A stretch of DNA of 8,742 nucleotides from Oscillospiraceae bacterium (GCA_029068025.1 JAIEDJ010000211.1:1-8742), one strand, 5' to 3'. Counted from the first letter of the stretch, positions 1-6,558 are shown. Program-made: numbers and translations. The notes: generated by a model from the sequence alone, not told the origin.

Positions 1-132
1 GTTCTAAGGATATGCGGTGCCGAGCATTATAATGCGGCTTTCATATCCCCCTCTCCCGGCATCGTCCTCGTTGTACAATCTGACGAAAAATCTGACTGCG
101 CAATCGAACGACAATAATTGTGCGGCATTGCC
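1..132. other. Unassigned region downstream of the MoxR gene
   Basis: No gene is assigned. Reading the minus strand from the MoxR stop to the window edge, all three frames contain a stop. MoxR genes are commonly followed by a DUF58 gene, so one may begin just beyond position 1. A purine-rich run resembling a ribosome site (about 45-58, minus) precedes an ATG at 44-42, but that frame closes after five codons. The frame directly after the MoxR stop stays open for about 44 codons and reads like plausible protein sequence, but has no start of its own. On the plus strand a 38-codon frame enters from the left and stops at 115-117, probably by chance. A perfect 12-base palindrome, GCATTATAATGC, lies at 24-35. 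Confidence 0.4.
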
Positions 133-1047
133 TTAAGTTGGAATTACCGTTTCGGAAATTATCTTCTGAACTATATCCTCGGACGAAACGAATTCCGTCT
201 GACCCGCGGCGAGGATCACTCTGTGAGAGAGAACGGCGGGTGCCATTGCTTTTACGTCATTGGGAGTTGCAAAGGCGCGGTTATTCATAAGCGCAAGCGC
301 CTGAGCAGCTCTGTACAGCGCTATGGACGCTCGCGGAGACGCGCCGAGCTTGATCTCTTGGCGGCTGCGGGTCGCGCCCACTATCATCAGGATATATGCC
401 TTGACCTGTTCGGATACCGTTACTCTGCTCGCGGCTTCACGCAGCGCCATGATCTCCTCCAACGACATAACGGACTGTACGGAGAGCTTGTGCGGCATTT
501 TCTCCAGCATTTGCAGCTCGGCGGCACGGTCGGGATATCCAATGGATATCCTCATAAGAAAACGGTCCAGCTGCGCTTCGGGGAGATGATAGGTACCATA
601 CGTTTCAATAGGGTTCTGTGTCGCCAGCGTCATAAACGGCACGGGAAGCTTGTGCGTTATTCCGTCAACGGAGATCTGCAGCTCCTCCATCGCCTCAAGC
701 AGCGAGGACTGCACCTTCGGAGAGGTTCTGTTGATCTCGTCCGCGAGAAGGAAGTTGCACATCGCGGCTCCCGGACGGTAGGACGACTCGCCCGTCTTCT
801 GGTCGATCACCGTATAGCCGATAACGTCCGACGGCATAAGGTCGGGCGTGAACTGTATTCTTCCGAAGCTGCCCGAAACGGATTTCGCGAGCGTTTCGGC
901 AAGCAGCGTTTTTCCGACGCCCGGAACGTCCTCGATAAGGACGTGTCCGCCCGCCAGCATTGCGCAGACTATCTTTTCGATAATGCCGCGTTTTCCTATG
1001 ATAACGTTTTCAATGTTGTTTATAAGCTGTTCGATTTTCGGATTCAT
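133..1047 (-). CDS. MoxR family AAA+ ATPase
   Basis: A 304-residue AAA+ ATPase of the MoxR/RavA class. These are cytoplasmic chaperone-like ATPases thought to remodel or activate partner proteins, often ones with von Willebrand A domains. Visible motifs are Walker A VPGVGKT (41-47), Walker B LLADEIN (100-106), sensor 1 TQNP (143-146), a putative arginine finger in LDRF (160-163), and a sensor 2 arginine in ASPRA (236-240). The length is normal for a complete MoxR ATPase core with its C-terminal lid. The ATG at 1047 follows an AAAGG ribosome site by about 11 bases. It is the last visible gene of a five-gene minus-strand operon, 19 bases after a small membrane protein gene. The usual DUF58/VWA partner is not in the window and may lie just past position 1. 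The family call is very secure; the substrate is unknown. Confidence 0.95.
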   Translation of the reverse strand: MNPKIEQLINNIENVIIGKRGIIEKIVCAMLAGGHVLIEDVPGVGKTLLAETLAKSVSGSFGRIQFTPDLMPSDVIGYTVIDQKTGESSYRPGAAMCNFLLADEINRTSPKVQSSLLEAMEELQISVDGITHKLPVPFMTLATQNPIETYGTYHLPEAQLDRFLMRISIGYPDRAAELQMLEKMPHKLSVQSVMSLEEIMALREAASRVTVSEQVKAYILMIVGATRSRQEIKLGASPRASIALYRAAQALALMNNRAFATPNDVKAMAPAVLSHRVILAAGQTEFVSSEDIVQKIISETVIPT

Positions 1048-1066
1048 TATAAAAAATACCTTTCAG

Positions 1067-1471
1067 TTAATTTGTATTCGAGCACCAGCAAGTGCCGGAA
1101 ATAAGATAGCAAACAGCGGTGGGGACAAGCGACAAAGCAAGTATGAATTCCCCCAGCCCCGCCAAATTGCCCGTGAAATACCCCGCGTGATAAAGGATCG
1201 CGTAAATGATACAATAAACCGCCGTGCCGATGACCGAGGGCACATATGACGCAAGTATGAACCACCGCGTTCTAAGCCCGTACTTCTGCCTGAACAGCCG
1301 AAAAATGCGGCTCGACGCAAAACCAAGCGCAGCCAGCGCTGCCAAGCCGATAAGTATTGCCGCAGCAAGGCTGAATGTCATAAAAAACAAAACAAGATTG
1401 ACTACAGTCATTACCAAAACCACTGCCGCATTGCAGATAACAAGCAGTGCTATCGCTAACGGTTTTTTCAT
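1067..1471 (-). CDS. Small multi-pass membrane protein (operon gene 4)
   Basis: A 134-residue protein I do not recognise. It is almost entirely hydrophobic, with about four predicted transmembrane segments: roughly residues 5-30, 33-52, 70-92 and 102-124. A basic loop (RIFRLFRQKYGLRTR) separates the second and third segments, and a short cysteine-containing tail follows the last. The third segment begins FILASYVPS, close to matching stretches in the two other small membrane proteins of this operon (ILCAFAPSP and FILFAYVPG), so the three may be diverged relatives. The ATG at 1471 follows an AGAGGG ribosome site. It lies 26 bases after the lipoprotein stop and 19 bases before the MoxR start, so co-transcription is likely. 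A membrane partner or client of the ATPase is an inference from position only. Confidence 0.8.
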   Translation of the reverse strand: MKKPLAIALLVICNAAVVLVMTVVNLVLFFMTFSLAAAILIGLAALAALGFASSRIFRLFRQKYGLRTRWFILASYVPSVIGTAVYCIIYAILYHAGYFTGNLAGLGEFILALSLVPTAVCYLISGTCWCSNTN

Positions 1472-1497
1472 CGGTGCTCACCCTCTTAACAGCGCTT

Positions 1498-2400
1498 TTA
1501 CAAAACATCGACGATCAGCAGTTCGCCGAAATAGGTCGGCATTGAACCGCCGCCCGTGCGGATATTGCCGATCACGGCGCGGACTTTAACATTGGTATCG
1601 CCGACGCTTAGTCCGCTCATATCCGCTTTTACACCCTGAAGATAACCGAGACTGAACCGCGCTGTTTCGCTGTAGCTGCCTTCTCCGAACACCGGCGAAT
1701 GTGATACTCCCACGCCGTCCGCGTACTGATATAGCATCTGCGGCAGGGTGCTCTCGGCAGGCATAAAGCTTACCATTCCGTCCTGATAAAGCGGGTTTTC
1801 GTAGATACTGATGTAACCTGTGATCGTGAGCTCTCCGTCAAAATATACCGATGACGATTCGAGATAGCTTCCGTGTCCTGCAAGCTCACCCTCGCGGGAG
1901 AACGTCGTTGAAGCGGAGCGTACTGTAAGCGTTCCGACCTTATCGCCCGTGCGCAGGCGGCGGAATTCCGCTGACGGCGGCAGCTCCTCTCCTATATATA
2001 CGCCGTTATCAAACTTGTCGGGAGCTTCAACGGCAAGTATATTTATCCGCGAATCGTGAACATACGCAAATCCGTCGCAGACGACCTGTGCGAAGGTGTT
2101 CTCGTCAAGCTGATCTACCGGGATCACATCATAGCCGAATTCTCCGACGCTCACCTCGGTGATCTCCGACGTGTATATCGGAAGTCCGTCCGCTCCGATA
2201 AGGAAAGTTGGCTCTCCTGTTGGTTCGGTTTGTGGATTGCCGCCCAAATGCGACGAGGTATTCACATTCAATTGGACATCGCTTTGCTGCACGGTACTTT
2301 GGGAGCTGTCACTGCCCGTATCGGCAGCGGAGCAGCCCGTCAACACCACCACTAGCGCTGCCGTAAAGGCCGCAAATGACTTTTTTAAAATTATTTTCAA
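1498..2400 (-). CDS. Secreted lipoprotein of unknown function (operon gene 3)
   Basis: A predicted surface lipoprotein of about 300 residues. The N-terminus has two lysines, a hydrophobic core and the lipobox LTGC, placing the lipidated cysteine at residue 23. A low-complexity Ser/Thr/Gln/Asn linker follows to about residue 65, then a polar, beta-rich domain to the end with no family I recognise. I chose a TTG start at 2400: GAGGTG (2412-2407) lies six bases upstream, and this start gives a typical MKIILKKS signal sequence. The GTG at 2409 is in frame but sits inside that ribosome site and has none of its own; using it would add three residues. The upstream gene's stop TGA at 2413-2411 overlaps the ribosome site, suggesting translational coupling. 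It lies between two small membrane protein genes in the MoxR operon. Confidence 0.85.
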   Translation of the reverse strand: MKIILKKSFAAFTAALVVVLTGCSAADTGSDSSQSTVQQSDVQLNVNTSSHLGGNPQTEPTGEPTFLIGADGLPIYTSEITEVSVGEFGYDVIPVDQLDENTFAQVVCDGFAYVHDSRINILAVEAPDKFDNGVYIGEELPPSAEFRRLRTGDKVGTLTVRSASTTFSREGELAGHGSYLESSSVYFDGELTITGYISIYENPLYQDGMVSFMPAESTLPQMLYQYADGVGVSHSPVFGEGSYSETARFSLGYLQGVKADMSGLSVGDTNVKVRAVIGNIRTGGGSMPTYFGELLIVDVL

Positions 2401-2410
2401 AGCATACACC

Positions 2411-2791
2411 TCACAGTATTTTCAGCTTGACGAAAATCGCTGTCAGCGCTGCCGATATCACACCGACAACAGCGATCCCGACAGAAGTCAAAAAATAAAA
2501 CATTGAATAAAGATAAAAAAGGGAGTGGTTCAGATAAATTATCAGCGAAATAAGCGGCGATGGCGCAAACGCGCACAGAATGGTCAAGCAGATAGGGAGG
2601 GTGTCATGCTCTTTGCGGCTTCCCAACCAGAGCAAAATACCTTCACCTATGATCGCCATTCCAACAAATACGGGGCCGGCAAACGCATTGCAGAAAAACA
2701 CGAGAATATTCAGTGCTGATAACAGCGCGATTATTGCTGCCGCCTCAAGCGTCAGCAGCAGCGCAGAGACAGCTTTGCTTTTTTGGTTCAT
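2411..2791 (-). CDS. Small multi-pass membrane protein (operon gene 2)
   Basis: A 126-residue hydrophobic protein of unrecognised family with about four transmembrane segments: roughly residues 8-32, 36-56, 67-88 and 95-121. A short charged loop (SRKEHDTLP) lies between the second and third. The third segment starts ILCAFAPSP, resembling the other two small membrane proteins of the operon, with the same overall layout and length. The ATG at 2791 has GAGGAG six bases upstream; that site overlaps the end of the preceding gene, whose TGA is at 2797-2795. The stop of this gene overlaps the ribosome site of the lipoprotein gene. Such packing implies one transcript and coupled translation. Function is unknown; membrane localisation is a confident reading of the sequence. 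Confidence 0.82.
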   Translation of the reverse strand: MNQKSKAVSALLLTLEAAAIIALLSALNILVFFCNAFAGPVFVGMAIIGEGILLWLGSRKEHDTLPICLTILCAFAPSPLISLIIYLNHSLFYLYSMFYFLTSVGIAVVGVISAALTAIFVKLKIL

Positions 2792-2794
2792 ATG

Positions 2795-3247
2795 TCACTC
2801 CTCTTTGTTATCGTTGAAGAAGGTGTCAATGTTAGCGATATTGGGATCGGATGGAATCTGCCACTCCGGTTTTGGAGCTTTTAAAGCGATGATCGTCCCG
2901 ATTATCGTCAGCGCAAGCTGAGAAAGGAAAGCAAAGAGTCCTATAACCAAGAACCCCAGCGCGCCATAGCCGCCGTTGGTTTCGGTATCCTTCATATTAC
3001 CGCAAATCAAGCATAGTATAAACGATGCGGCAAGTCCCGGGACATAGGCGAACAAAATGAATAAAAAGCGGTTCAGGTCGGGAAATTCCGATATCCTTTT
3101 CCCTTCGATGGCGCGGGCGATGAAAATTGCCACGATAACCGAGTACACTATGCCAATATACGGAACAAGAAATCCCACTGATATGATCAGTGTCTCAAGC
3201 GGCGTTAACAGAAACAGATTAATTGATGTTTTGACTATTTCCTTCAT
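2795..3247 (-). CDS. Small multi-pass membrane protein (operon gene 1)
   Basis: A 150-residue membrane protein, apparently first in the MoxR operon. Hydrophobic segments lie at roughly residues 8-30, 32-45, 60-84 and 92-122, with a charged loop (EGKRISEFPDLNR) before the third. A polar, acidic tail of about 25 residues ends in NDNKEE. The third segment reads FILFAYVPG, matching the signature of its two small neighbours. I chose the ATG at 3247 because AAGGAG lies eight bases upstream; an in-frame TTG at 3265 would start inside or before that ribosome site and add six residues. The short gap back to the upstream terminator (3248-3315) should hold the operon promoter. A TATACT box is visible there, but no convincing -35. 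The family is not recognised. Confidence 0.82.
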   Translation of the reverse strand: MKEIVKTSINLFLLTPLETLIISVGFLVPYIGIVYSVIVAIFIARAIEGKRISEFPDLNRFLFILFAYVPGLAASFILCLICGNMKDTETNGGYGALGFLVIGLFAFLSQLALTIIGTIIALKAPKPEWQIPSDPNIANIDTFFNDNKEE

Positions 3248-3315
3248 ACTTAGCGCTCCTTGCAAAAGACCCGACCGGTTGAAGTAATATCGTAAAAAGT
3301 ATATAACCTCTAAAA

Positions 3316-3342
3316 GCGGCGCAACCGAAACGGTCGCGCCGC
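3316..3342 (-). terminator. Intrinsic terminator of the ABC ATPase gene
   Basis: On the minus strand two 12-base arms pair completely, with one G-U wobble, around a TTT loop. The stem is very GC-rich and is followed by TTTT (3315-3312). It begins 13 bases after the stop of the ATPase gene and separates it from the MoxR operon. Confidence 0.85.
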
Positions 3343-3355
3343 AGATCAGATATTA

Positions 3356-4477
3356 TCAGTTAAGCAGTGCCTGCTCTGTCGCTGCATCGAACAGGTGGAT
3401 CTTGTTCGGGTCAAGCGCCAGTCTGATGGTGTCCTGAGGACGTGCCGTGCATCTCGGAGAAACGCGTGCCGTAAGCGGGATACCCTGGCAGGTAAGATAG
3501 AGGAAGGTCTCTGCGCCAAGCATTTCGGTAACATCGACGGTAGCCTCAATAATGCCCGTTCTCGCGGTGGAGAGGAACATTTCCTCATCGTGGATATTCT
3601 CGGGACGGATTCCGAGGATGACTTCCTTGTTGACATAGTACTTGAGAGCGTCGGCGTCAGCCTTTGCGGAGGGCAGTTCAACGTAGTACTTGGTATCCTT
3701 GCCGAACTCAACGCTGTACTTACCGTTTGCCTCGATGAGCTTTCCGTCGATGAAGTTCATCATCGGAGAGCCGATAAAGCCTGCAACAAACTTGTTGATG
3801 GGGTTGTCGTACAGATTGATAGGAGAATCTATCTGCTGAACGAAGCCATCCTTCATAACTACGATTCTGTCGCCCATCGTCATAGCCTCGGTCTGATCGT
3901 GCGTTACATAGATGAACGTAGTACCGAGCTTCTTGTGCAGCTTGGCGATCTCGGTTCTCATCTGAGCGCGGAGCTTTGCGTCAAGGTTGGAAAGCGGCTC
4001 GTCGAGCAGGAATACCTGCGGATCGCGGACGATAGCACGTCCGAGCGCTACACGCTGTCTCTGACCGCCGGAGAGCGCCTTGGGCTTTCTGTCAAGGAGG
4101 TGGGAGATGTCAAGGATCTTTGCGGCTTCTTCAACAAGTTTTTTGATCTCGTCCTTGGGAACCTTACGGAGTTTAAGACCGAACGCTATGTTGTCGAAGA
4201 TCGTCATATGCGGATACAGAGCGTAGTTCTGGAAAACCATCGCGATATCTCTGTCTCTGGGGGCAACATCGTTTACCAGTCTGTCACCGATAAACAGCTC
4301 GCCCTCGGAGATCTCCTCCAGACCCGCGATCATACGGAGAGTGGTGGATTTTCCGCAGCCCGAAGGGCCGACAAGCACGATAAACTCTTTGTCCTTGATA
4401 TTAATGTTAAAGTCCGTAACAGCAGTTACGCCGCCCGGATAGCGTTTGTAAATTCCTCTAGCCGATAAACTTGCCAT
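3356..4477 (-). CDS. ugpC: Sugar ABC transporter ATP-binding protein, UgpC/MsmX/MalK type
   Basis: A 373-residue ABC ATPase that energises carbohydrate importers from the cytoplasmic face of the membrane. It has Walker A GPSGCGKST (37-45), the Q-loop glutamine in MVFQNYALYPH (Q83), signature LSGGQ (135-139), Walker B VFLLDE (155-160) and the switch histidine in YVTHDQTEAMT (H193). A MalK-like regulatory domain of about 135 residues follows, including GIRPENI. The ATG at 4477 has an ideal AGGAGG eight bases upstream; longer in-frame starts back to 4543 lack that support. It is followed by its own terminator. No permease or solute-binding gene is nearby, fitting the shared, multi-importer role known for MsmX in Bacillus and related Firmicutes. 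The symbol follows common annotation of this family; the actual sugars cannot be read from sequence. Confidence 0.95.
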   Translation of the reverse strand: MASLSARGIYKRYPGGVTAVTDFNINIKDKEFIVLVGPSGCGKSTTLRMIAGLEEISEGELFIGDRLVNDVAPRDRDIAMVFQNYALYPHMTIFDNIAFGLKLRKVPKDEIKKLVEEAAKILDISHLLDRKPKALSGGQRQRVALGRAIVRDPQVFLLDEPLSNLDAKLRAQMRTEIAKLHKKLGTTFIYVTHDQTEAMTMGDRIVVMKDGFVQQIDSPINLYDNPINKFVAGFIGSPMMNFIDGKLIEANGKYSVEFGKDTKYYVELPSAKADADALKYYVNKEVILGIRPENIHDEEMFLSTARTGIIEATVDVTEMLGAETFLYLTCQGIPLTARVSPRCTARPQDTIRLALDPNKIHLFDAATEQALLN

Positions 4478-4563
4478 TTGAAAAACCTCCTGATAATCTA
4501 ACGATTGTTCGGACAGACCGCATATCCGCAGAAAGTCCCGCAAATTACTTGCTAATAATATAA

Positions 4564-4579
4564 TACCAAAACATTGGTA
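4564..4579 (-). promoter_or_regulatory. Operator-like inverted repeat at the likely ugpC promoter
   Basis: TACCAA and TTGGTA form a perfect six-base inverted repeat around four bases. On the minus strand the right-hand arm runs directly into TATTAT, a plausible -10 box about 75-80 bases upstream of the ATPase ATG. A weak TTTATT lies 17 bases before that box. A repressor bound here would cover the promoter; the regulator is not identified. Confidence 0.45.
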
Positions 4580-4698
4580 AAAAATAAAGAGCCTAAACTA
4601 ACAAATATTTTCCGATTCCTTTATATACTTTCACCAACAATTACAAATTTCTTCCGGAAAAAGTGTGATTTGATTGGCACTTTGCACAAAAAAAACGG

Positions 4699-4737
4699 CA
4701 AAAATTCTTTGAGCATAATGATAAAACAGAATTTTTG
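4699..4737. repeat. Perfect 10-base inverted repeat, 19-base spacer
   Basis: CAAAAATTCT at 4699-4708 is the exact reverse complement of AGAATTTTTG at 4728-4737. The arms are AT-rich, so an RNA hairpin would be weak and a chance origin is possible. No gene is adjacent on either side. Confidence 0.4.
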
Positions 4738-4779
4738 TAACTTCTCACAAAGAAAGGCAGTACATTTTGTCTAATTTAG

Positions 4780-4793
4780 CACAATATATTGTG
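4780..4793. promoter_or_regulatory. Perfect 14-base palindrome, candidate operator
   Basis: CACAATATATTGTG is self-complementary across all 14 bases. It lies 112 bases upstream of the DUF4830-like gene and near further CACAA half-sites at 4801 and 4811. This layout suits a dimeric regulator; which one is unknown. Confidence 0.4.
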
Positions 4794-4816
4794 TTTTCGC
4801 ACAAAAGCAACACAAA

Positions 4817-4836
4817 TTGACATAACTCCATGTCAA
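4817..4836. promoter_or_regulatory. Seven-base inverted repeat TTGACAT/ATGTCAA
   Basis: TTGACAT (4817-4823) and ATGTCAA (4830-4836) are exact reverse complements separated by six bases, 69 bases before the next ATG. The left arm contains a perfect -35 hexamer, but at 17 bases distance there is no -10; the nearest similar box, TATCAT at 4845, is 22 bases away. A protein-binding site is the better guess. Confidence 0.35.
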
Positions 4837-4904
4837 AAATGGAATATCATATAAGGTTATTGAATAGACTGTATGGACAAATTAACGAAAATGGAGGGAT
4901 CGTT

Positions 4905-5354
4905 ATGGCGGGAAGAAGGGCGCGTTCCGGAAAGACAGTGATATTCGGGGTGCTGTTTTTGCTGCTCGCGGCGGTGTGGTGCGTGTTCAGACTGGCGGTA
5001 AAGCCGAAGCTCGGGATTCCGGGCGCAACCAACGCGGAGCGTGTGGCGTATATAGAATCGTTCGGATGGGAAGCGTCAACGGTGCCGACGAATGTGGAGG
5101 AGATACGTATTCCCGCGCGTTTTGACGAAGCGTATGAGCAGTACAACGCTCTCCAGAAGGAGCAGGGCTTTGATCTTAAGAAGTACTGTGCTGTCGACGC
5201 GTGCAAGTATACATATAGTATAAAGAATTACGGCGGCGCAGATCCCGTCGTTCCGATAAACGCTAATATTATAGTGGCGGACGGAAAGATCATCGGCGCG
5301 GATATTTCCTCAGCTGAGGCAAACGGCTTTGTGGCAGCATTGGCGAAAAAGTAG
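4905..5354 (+). CDS. DUF4830-like membrane-anchored protein
   Basis: A 149-residue protein with a short basic N-terminus, one transmembrane helix at about residues 11-32 and an extracytoplasmic domain to the end. The stretch YIESFGWEAS, followed by an IPARFDEAYEQYN segment, LQKEQGFDL, a YTY strand and a final NANIIVADGKIIGADI strand pair, matches what I remember of DUF4830, a domain of unknown function common in Firmicutes. The ATG at 4905 is preceded by GGAGGG at a spacing of six; an in-frame ATG at 4830 would add 25 residues without a ribosome site. It is monocistronic by position, with a long hairpin element starting eight bases after its stop. The family call is from memory and was not searched. 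No function is claimed. Confidence 0.85.
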   Translation: MAGRRARSGKTVIFGVLFLLLAAVWCVFRLAVKPKLGIPGATNAERVAYIESFGWEASTVPTNVEEIRIPARFDEAYEQYNALQKEQGFDLKKYCAVDACKYTYSIKNYGGADPVVPINANIIVADGKIIGADISSAEANGFVAALAKK

Positions 5355-5361
5355 CGCACAA

Positions 5362-5483
5362 GCTAAGATCAATCTTCTTAACATTGACAGCTCGACCGCG
5401 CCGTGTAAACGGCGCGGTCGAGCTGTCAAGAGGAAACCTTGATCTCAGCGATAAATTGGAGGTTAATACTGCCTGTTATATTC
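5362..5483. repeat. Dispersed hairpin element, copy A
   Basis: The core is a perfect 18-base stem (5386-5403 with 5410-5427) around TGTAAA. Outer arms GCTAAGATCAA (5362-5372) and TTGATCTCAGC (5439-5449) also pair with one mismatch, so 88 bases can fold into one long hairpin. The sequence from 5410 to 5483 aligns with 7199-7271 at about 61 of 74 columns by hand. No U-tract follows either arm, so it is not a typical intrinsic terminator, although its place just after the DUF4830-like gene would suit one. Confidence 0.8.
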
Positions 5484-5546
5484 GAGTTCGTTCAGATTAT
5501 ACGGCATAAATTCTTACAACTGCCGAAAACGCGAATAAAATTGTGG

Positions 5547-5575
5547 TTGACATTTTTGGAATACTATGGTATCAT
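5547..5575 (+). promoter_or_regulatory. Sigma-A promoter of the SDR gene
   Basis: TTGACA (5547-5552) and TATCAT (5570-5575) are separated by exactly 17 bases, with TG one base before the -10 box giving an extended -10. Transcription should begin near 5582, leaving a leader of roughly 48 bases. Confidence 0.85.
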
Positions 5576-5585
5576 TAAAAATAAA

Positions 5586-5598
5586 GACAAATGTTGTC
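5586..5598 (+). promoter_or_regulatory. Operator-like repeat GACAA-ATG-TTGTC
   Basis: A perfect five-base inverted repeat with a three-base centre sits a few bases after the predicted transcription start of the SDR gene. A repressor bound here could block transcription. Genes for hexuronate use are often controlled by GntR- or LacI-type regulators, but no regulator gene is nearby to support a specific one. Confidence 0.4.
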
Positions 5599-5629
5599 AT
5601 TTTTTATAATAATTAGAAAGGAGATCATT

Positions 5630-6472
5630 ATGGAATTACCATTTCAAATTGACTTATCGGGGGAAGTCGCGGTCGTAACCGGAGGCAGCGGCGTTATAGG
5701 CGGTATGTTCTGCAAGGCGCTGGCATTGTGCGGCGCCAGAGTCGCGATTTTGGGAAGAAAAGCGGAAAACGGAGACCCCATAAAGGCGGAAATTGAAGCT
5801 TCGGGCGGCGAGGCGATCACAGTCGCGGCTGATGTGATGAACAAGGAGAGCCTGGAAAATGCCAGGCAGGAGATCCTGAACAAGTGGGGCAAGATCAACA
5901 TTCTGGTGAACTGTGCCGGCGGTGCTGTAAAGAGCGCGGAGATCCCACAGGATCAATATGCCGATATTGAGGGAGAGATGCTCAATTTCTTTACAACGGA
6001 TATGGAAAATATACGCAAGGAATTGGATCTCAATCTGTACGGAACAATATTGCCCACACAGATCTTCGGCTCGGATATGGTAGGTCAGGAAAACGCGAAT
6101 ATCATCAATATCTCGAGCATGGGCGCGTATGCTCCGCTGACGAGGATCCCCGGATATTCCGTCGCGAAAGCCGCGGTCACAAACTTTACCGAATGGGCAG
6201 CCAACTATTTCGCAAAGAGCGGGATCCGCGTCAACGCGATAGCGCCGGGCTTCTTCCAGACCACACAGAACCATGCTCTGCACTTCAATCCGGACGGAAC
6301 TCCCACACCCAGAAGCAAAAAGATAATTGACAGCACACCTATGGGTAAATACGGTGCTCCCGAGGATCTTATCGGCGCGCTTCTGTTTTTGGTCAGCCCA
6401 AAAGGAAGCAGCTTTGTAACAGGTGTTGTTCTTCCGGTGGACGGCGGATTCCATTGCTATCTGGGTGTATAA
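5630..6472 (+). CDS. SDR oxidoreductase, probable D-mannonate oxidoreductase (fructuronate reductase)
   Basis: A complete 280-residue classical short-chain dehydrogenase. It has the nucleotide-binding TGGSGVIGG (17-25), an acidic D68, NCAGG (94-98), catalytic N135, S162/S163, and the Y176-x-x-x-K180 pair in YSVAK. R43 after the second strand may favour NADP(H). The MELPFQIDLSGEVAVVTGG opening, LPTQIFG after the catalytic Asn, the IAPGFF loop with an NPDGTPTPRS insert, and the PVDGGF ending resemble the Bacillus YjmF/UxuB group. That group interconverts D-fructuronate and D-mannonate in glucuronate breakdown; it is unrelated in fold class to E. coli UxuB. The ATG at 5630 has AAAGGAG upstream; a longer frame from 5591 lacks one. 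It stands alone, with no uxaC or uxuA nearby, so the substrate is inferred from resemblance. SDR membership is certain. Confidence 0.9.
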   Translation: MELPFQIDLSGEVAVVTGGSGVIGGMFCKALALCGARVAILGRKAENGDPIKAEIEASGGEAITVAADVMNKESLENARQEILNKWGKINILVNCAGGAVKSAEIPQDQYADIEGEMLNFFTTDMENIRKELDLNLYGTILPTQIFGSDMVGQENANIINISSMGAYAPLTRIPGYSVAKAAVTNFTEWAANYFAKSGIRVNAIAPGFFQTTQNHALHFNPDGTPTPRSKKIIDSTPMGKYGAPEDLIGALLFLVSPKGSSFVTGVVLPVDGGFHCYLGV

Positions 6473-6491
6473 AATTTCCTGTATAATAAAG

Positions 6492-6519
6492 CGACCTCGC
6501 CGTGTACATGGCGAGGTCG
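6492..6519. repeat. Dispersed hairpin element, short copy B
   Basis: Ten-base arms (6492-6501 and 6510-6519) pair perfectly around GTGTACAT, whose TGTACA centre extends the stem. The core matches copies A and C in arrangement: CGACC, then CGCCGTGTA, then the return arm. The long downstream flank of the other copies is not recognisable here. It lies 19 bases after the SDR stop, between converging genes. On the minus strand CTTTATTATA follows the stem, so it may terminate the gene at 6692-7057. Confidence 0.7.
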
Positions 6520-6558
6520 AATTGTTAGGATGAATTGATATGTGGCAGGGTTGATCTT

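Larger units (their letters stand above)
4478..4904. other. AT-rich divergent intergenic region (427 bases)
   Basis: This gap separates the minus-strand ATPase gene from the plus-strand DUF4830-like gene. It is much more AT-rich than either. It holds the ATPase leader and promoter on the left and four inverted repeats, three of them listed separately. A 66-codon open frame at 4574-4774 has no ribosome site and a composition typical of AT-rich spacer, so I do not call it. CACAA or TTGTG half-sites recur at about 4685, 4746, 4780, 4789, 4801 and 4811. I found no convincing -35/-10 pair for the plus-strand gene. Confidence 0.6.

Noticed and set aside
118..1104. 328-codon plus-strand open frame opposite the MoxR gene
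   Set aside because: It is antisense to a clear AAA+ ATPase, is rich in Arg/His as expected for a shadow frame, and has no ribosome site.
3395..4468. 357-codon plus-strand open frame opposite the ABC ATPase gene
   Set aside because: The minus strand encodes a complete ABC ATPase with all motifs; the opposite frame matches no family and lacks a start signal.
4574..4774. 66-codon plus-strand open frame in the long gap
   Set aside because: No ribosome site, low-complexity AT-rich composition, and it overlaps the operator and inverted repeats.
5654..6454. 266-codon minus-strand open frame opposite the SDR gene
   Set aside because: Shadow of the SDR coding sequence; no ribosome site and no recognisable domain.
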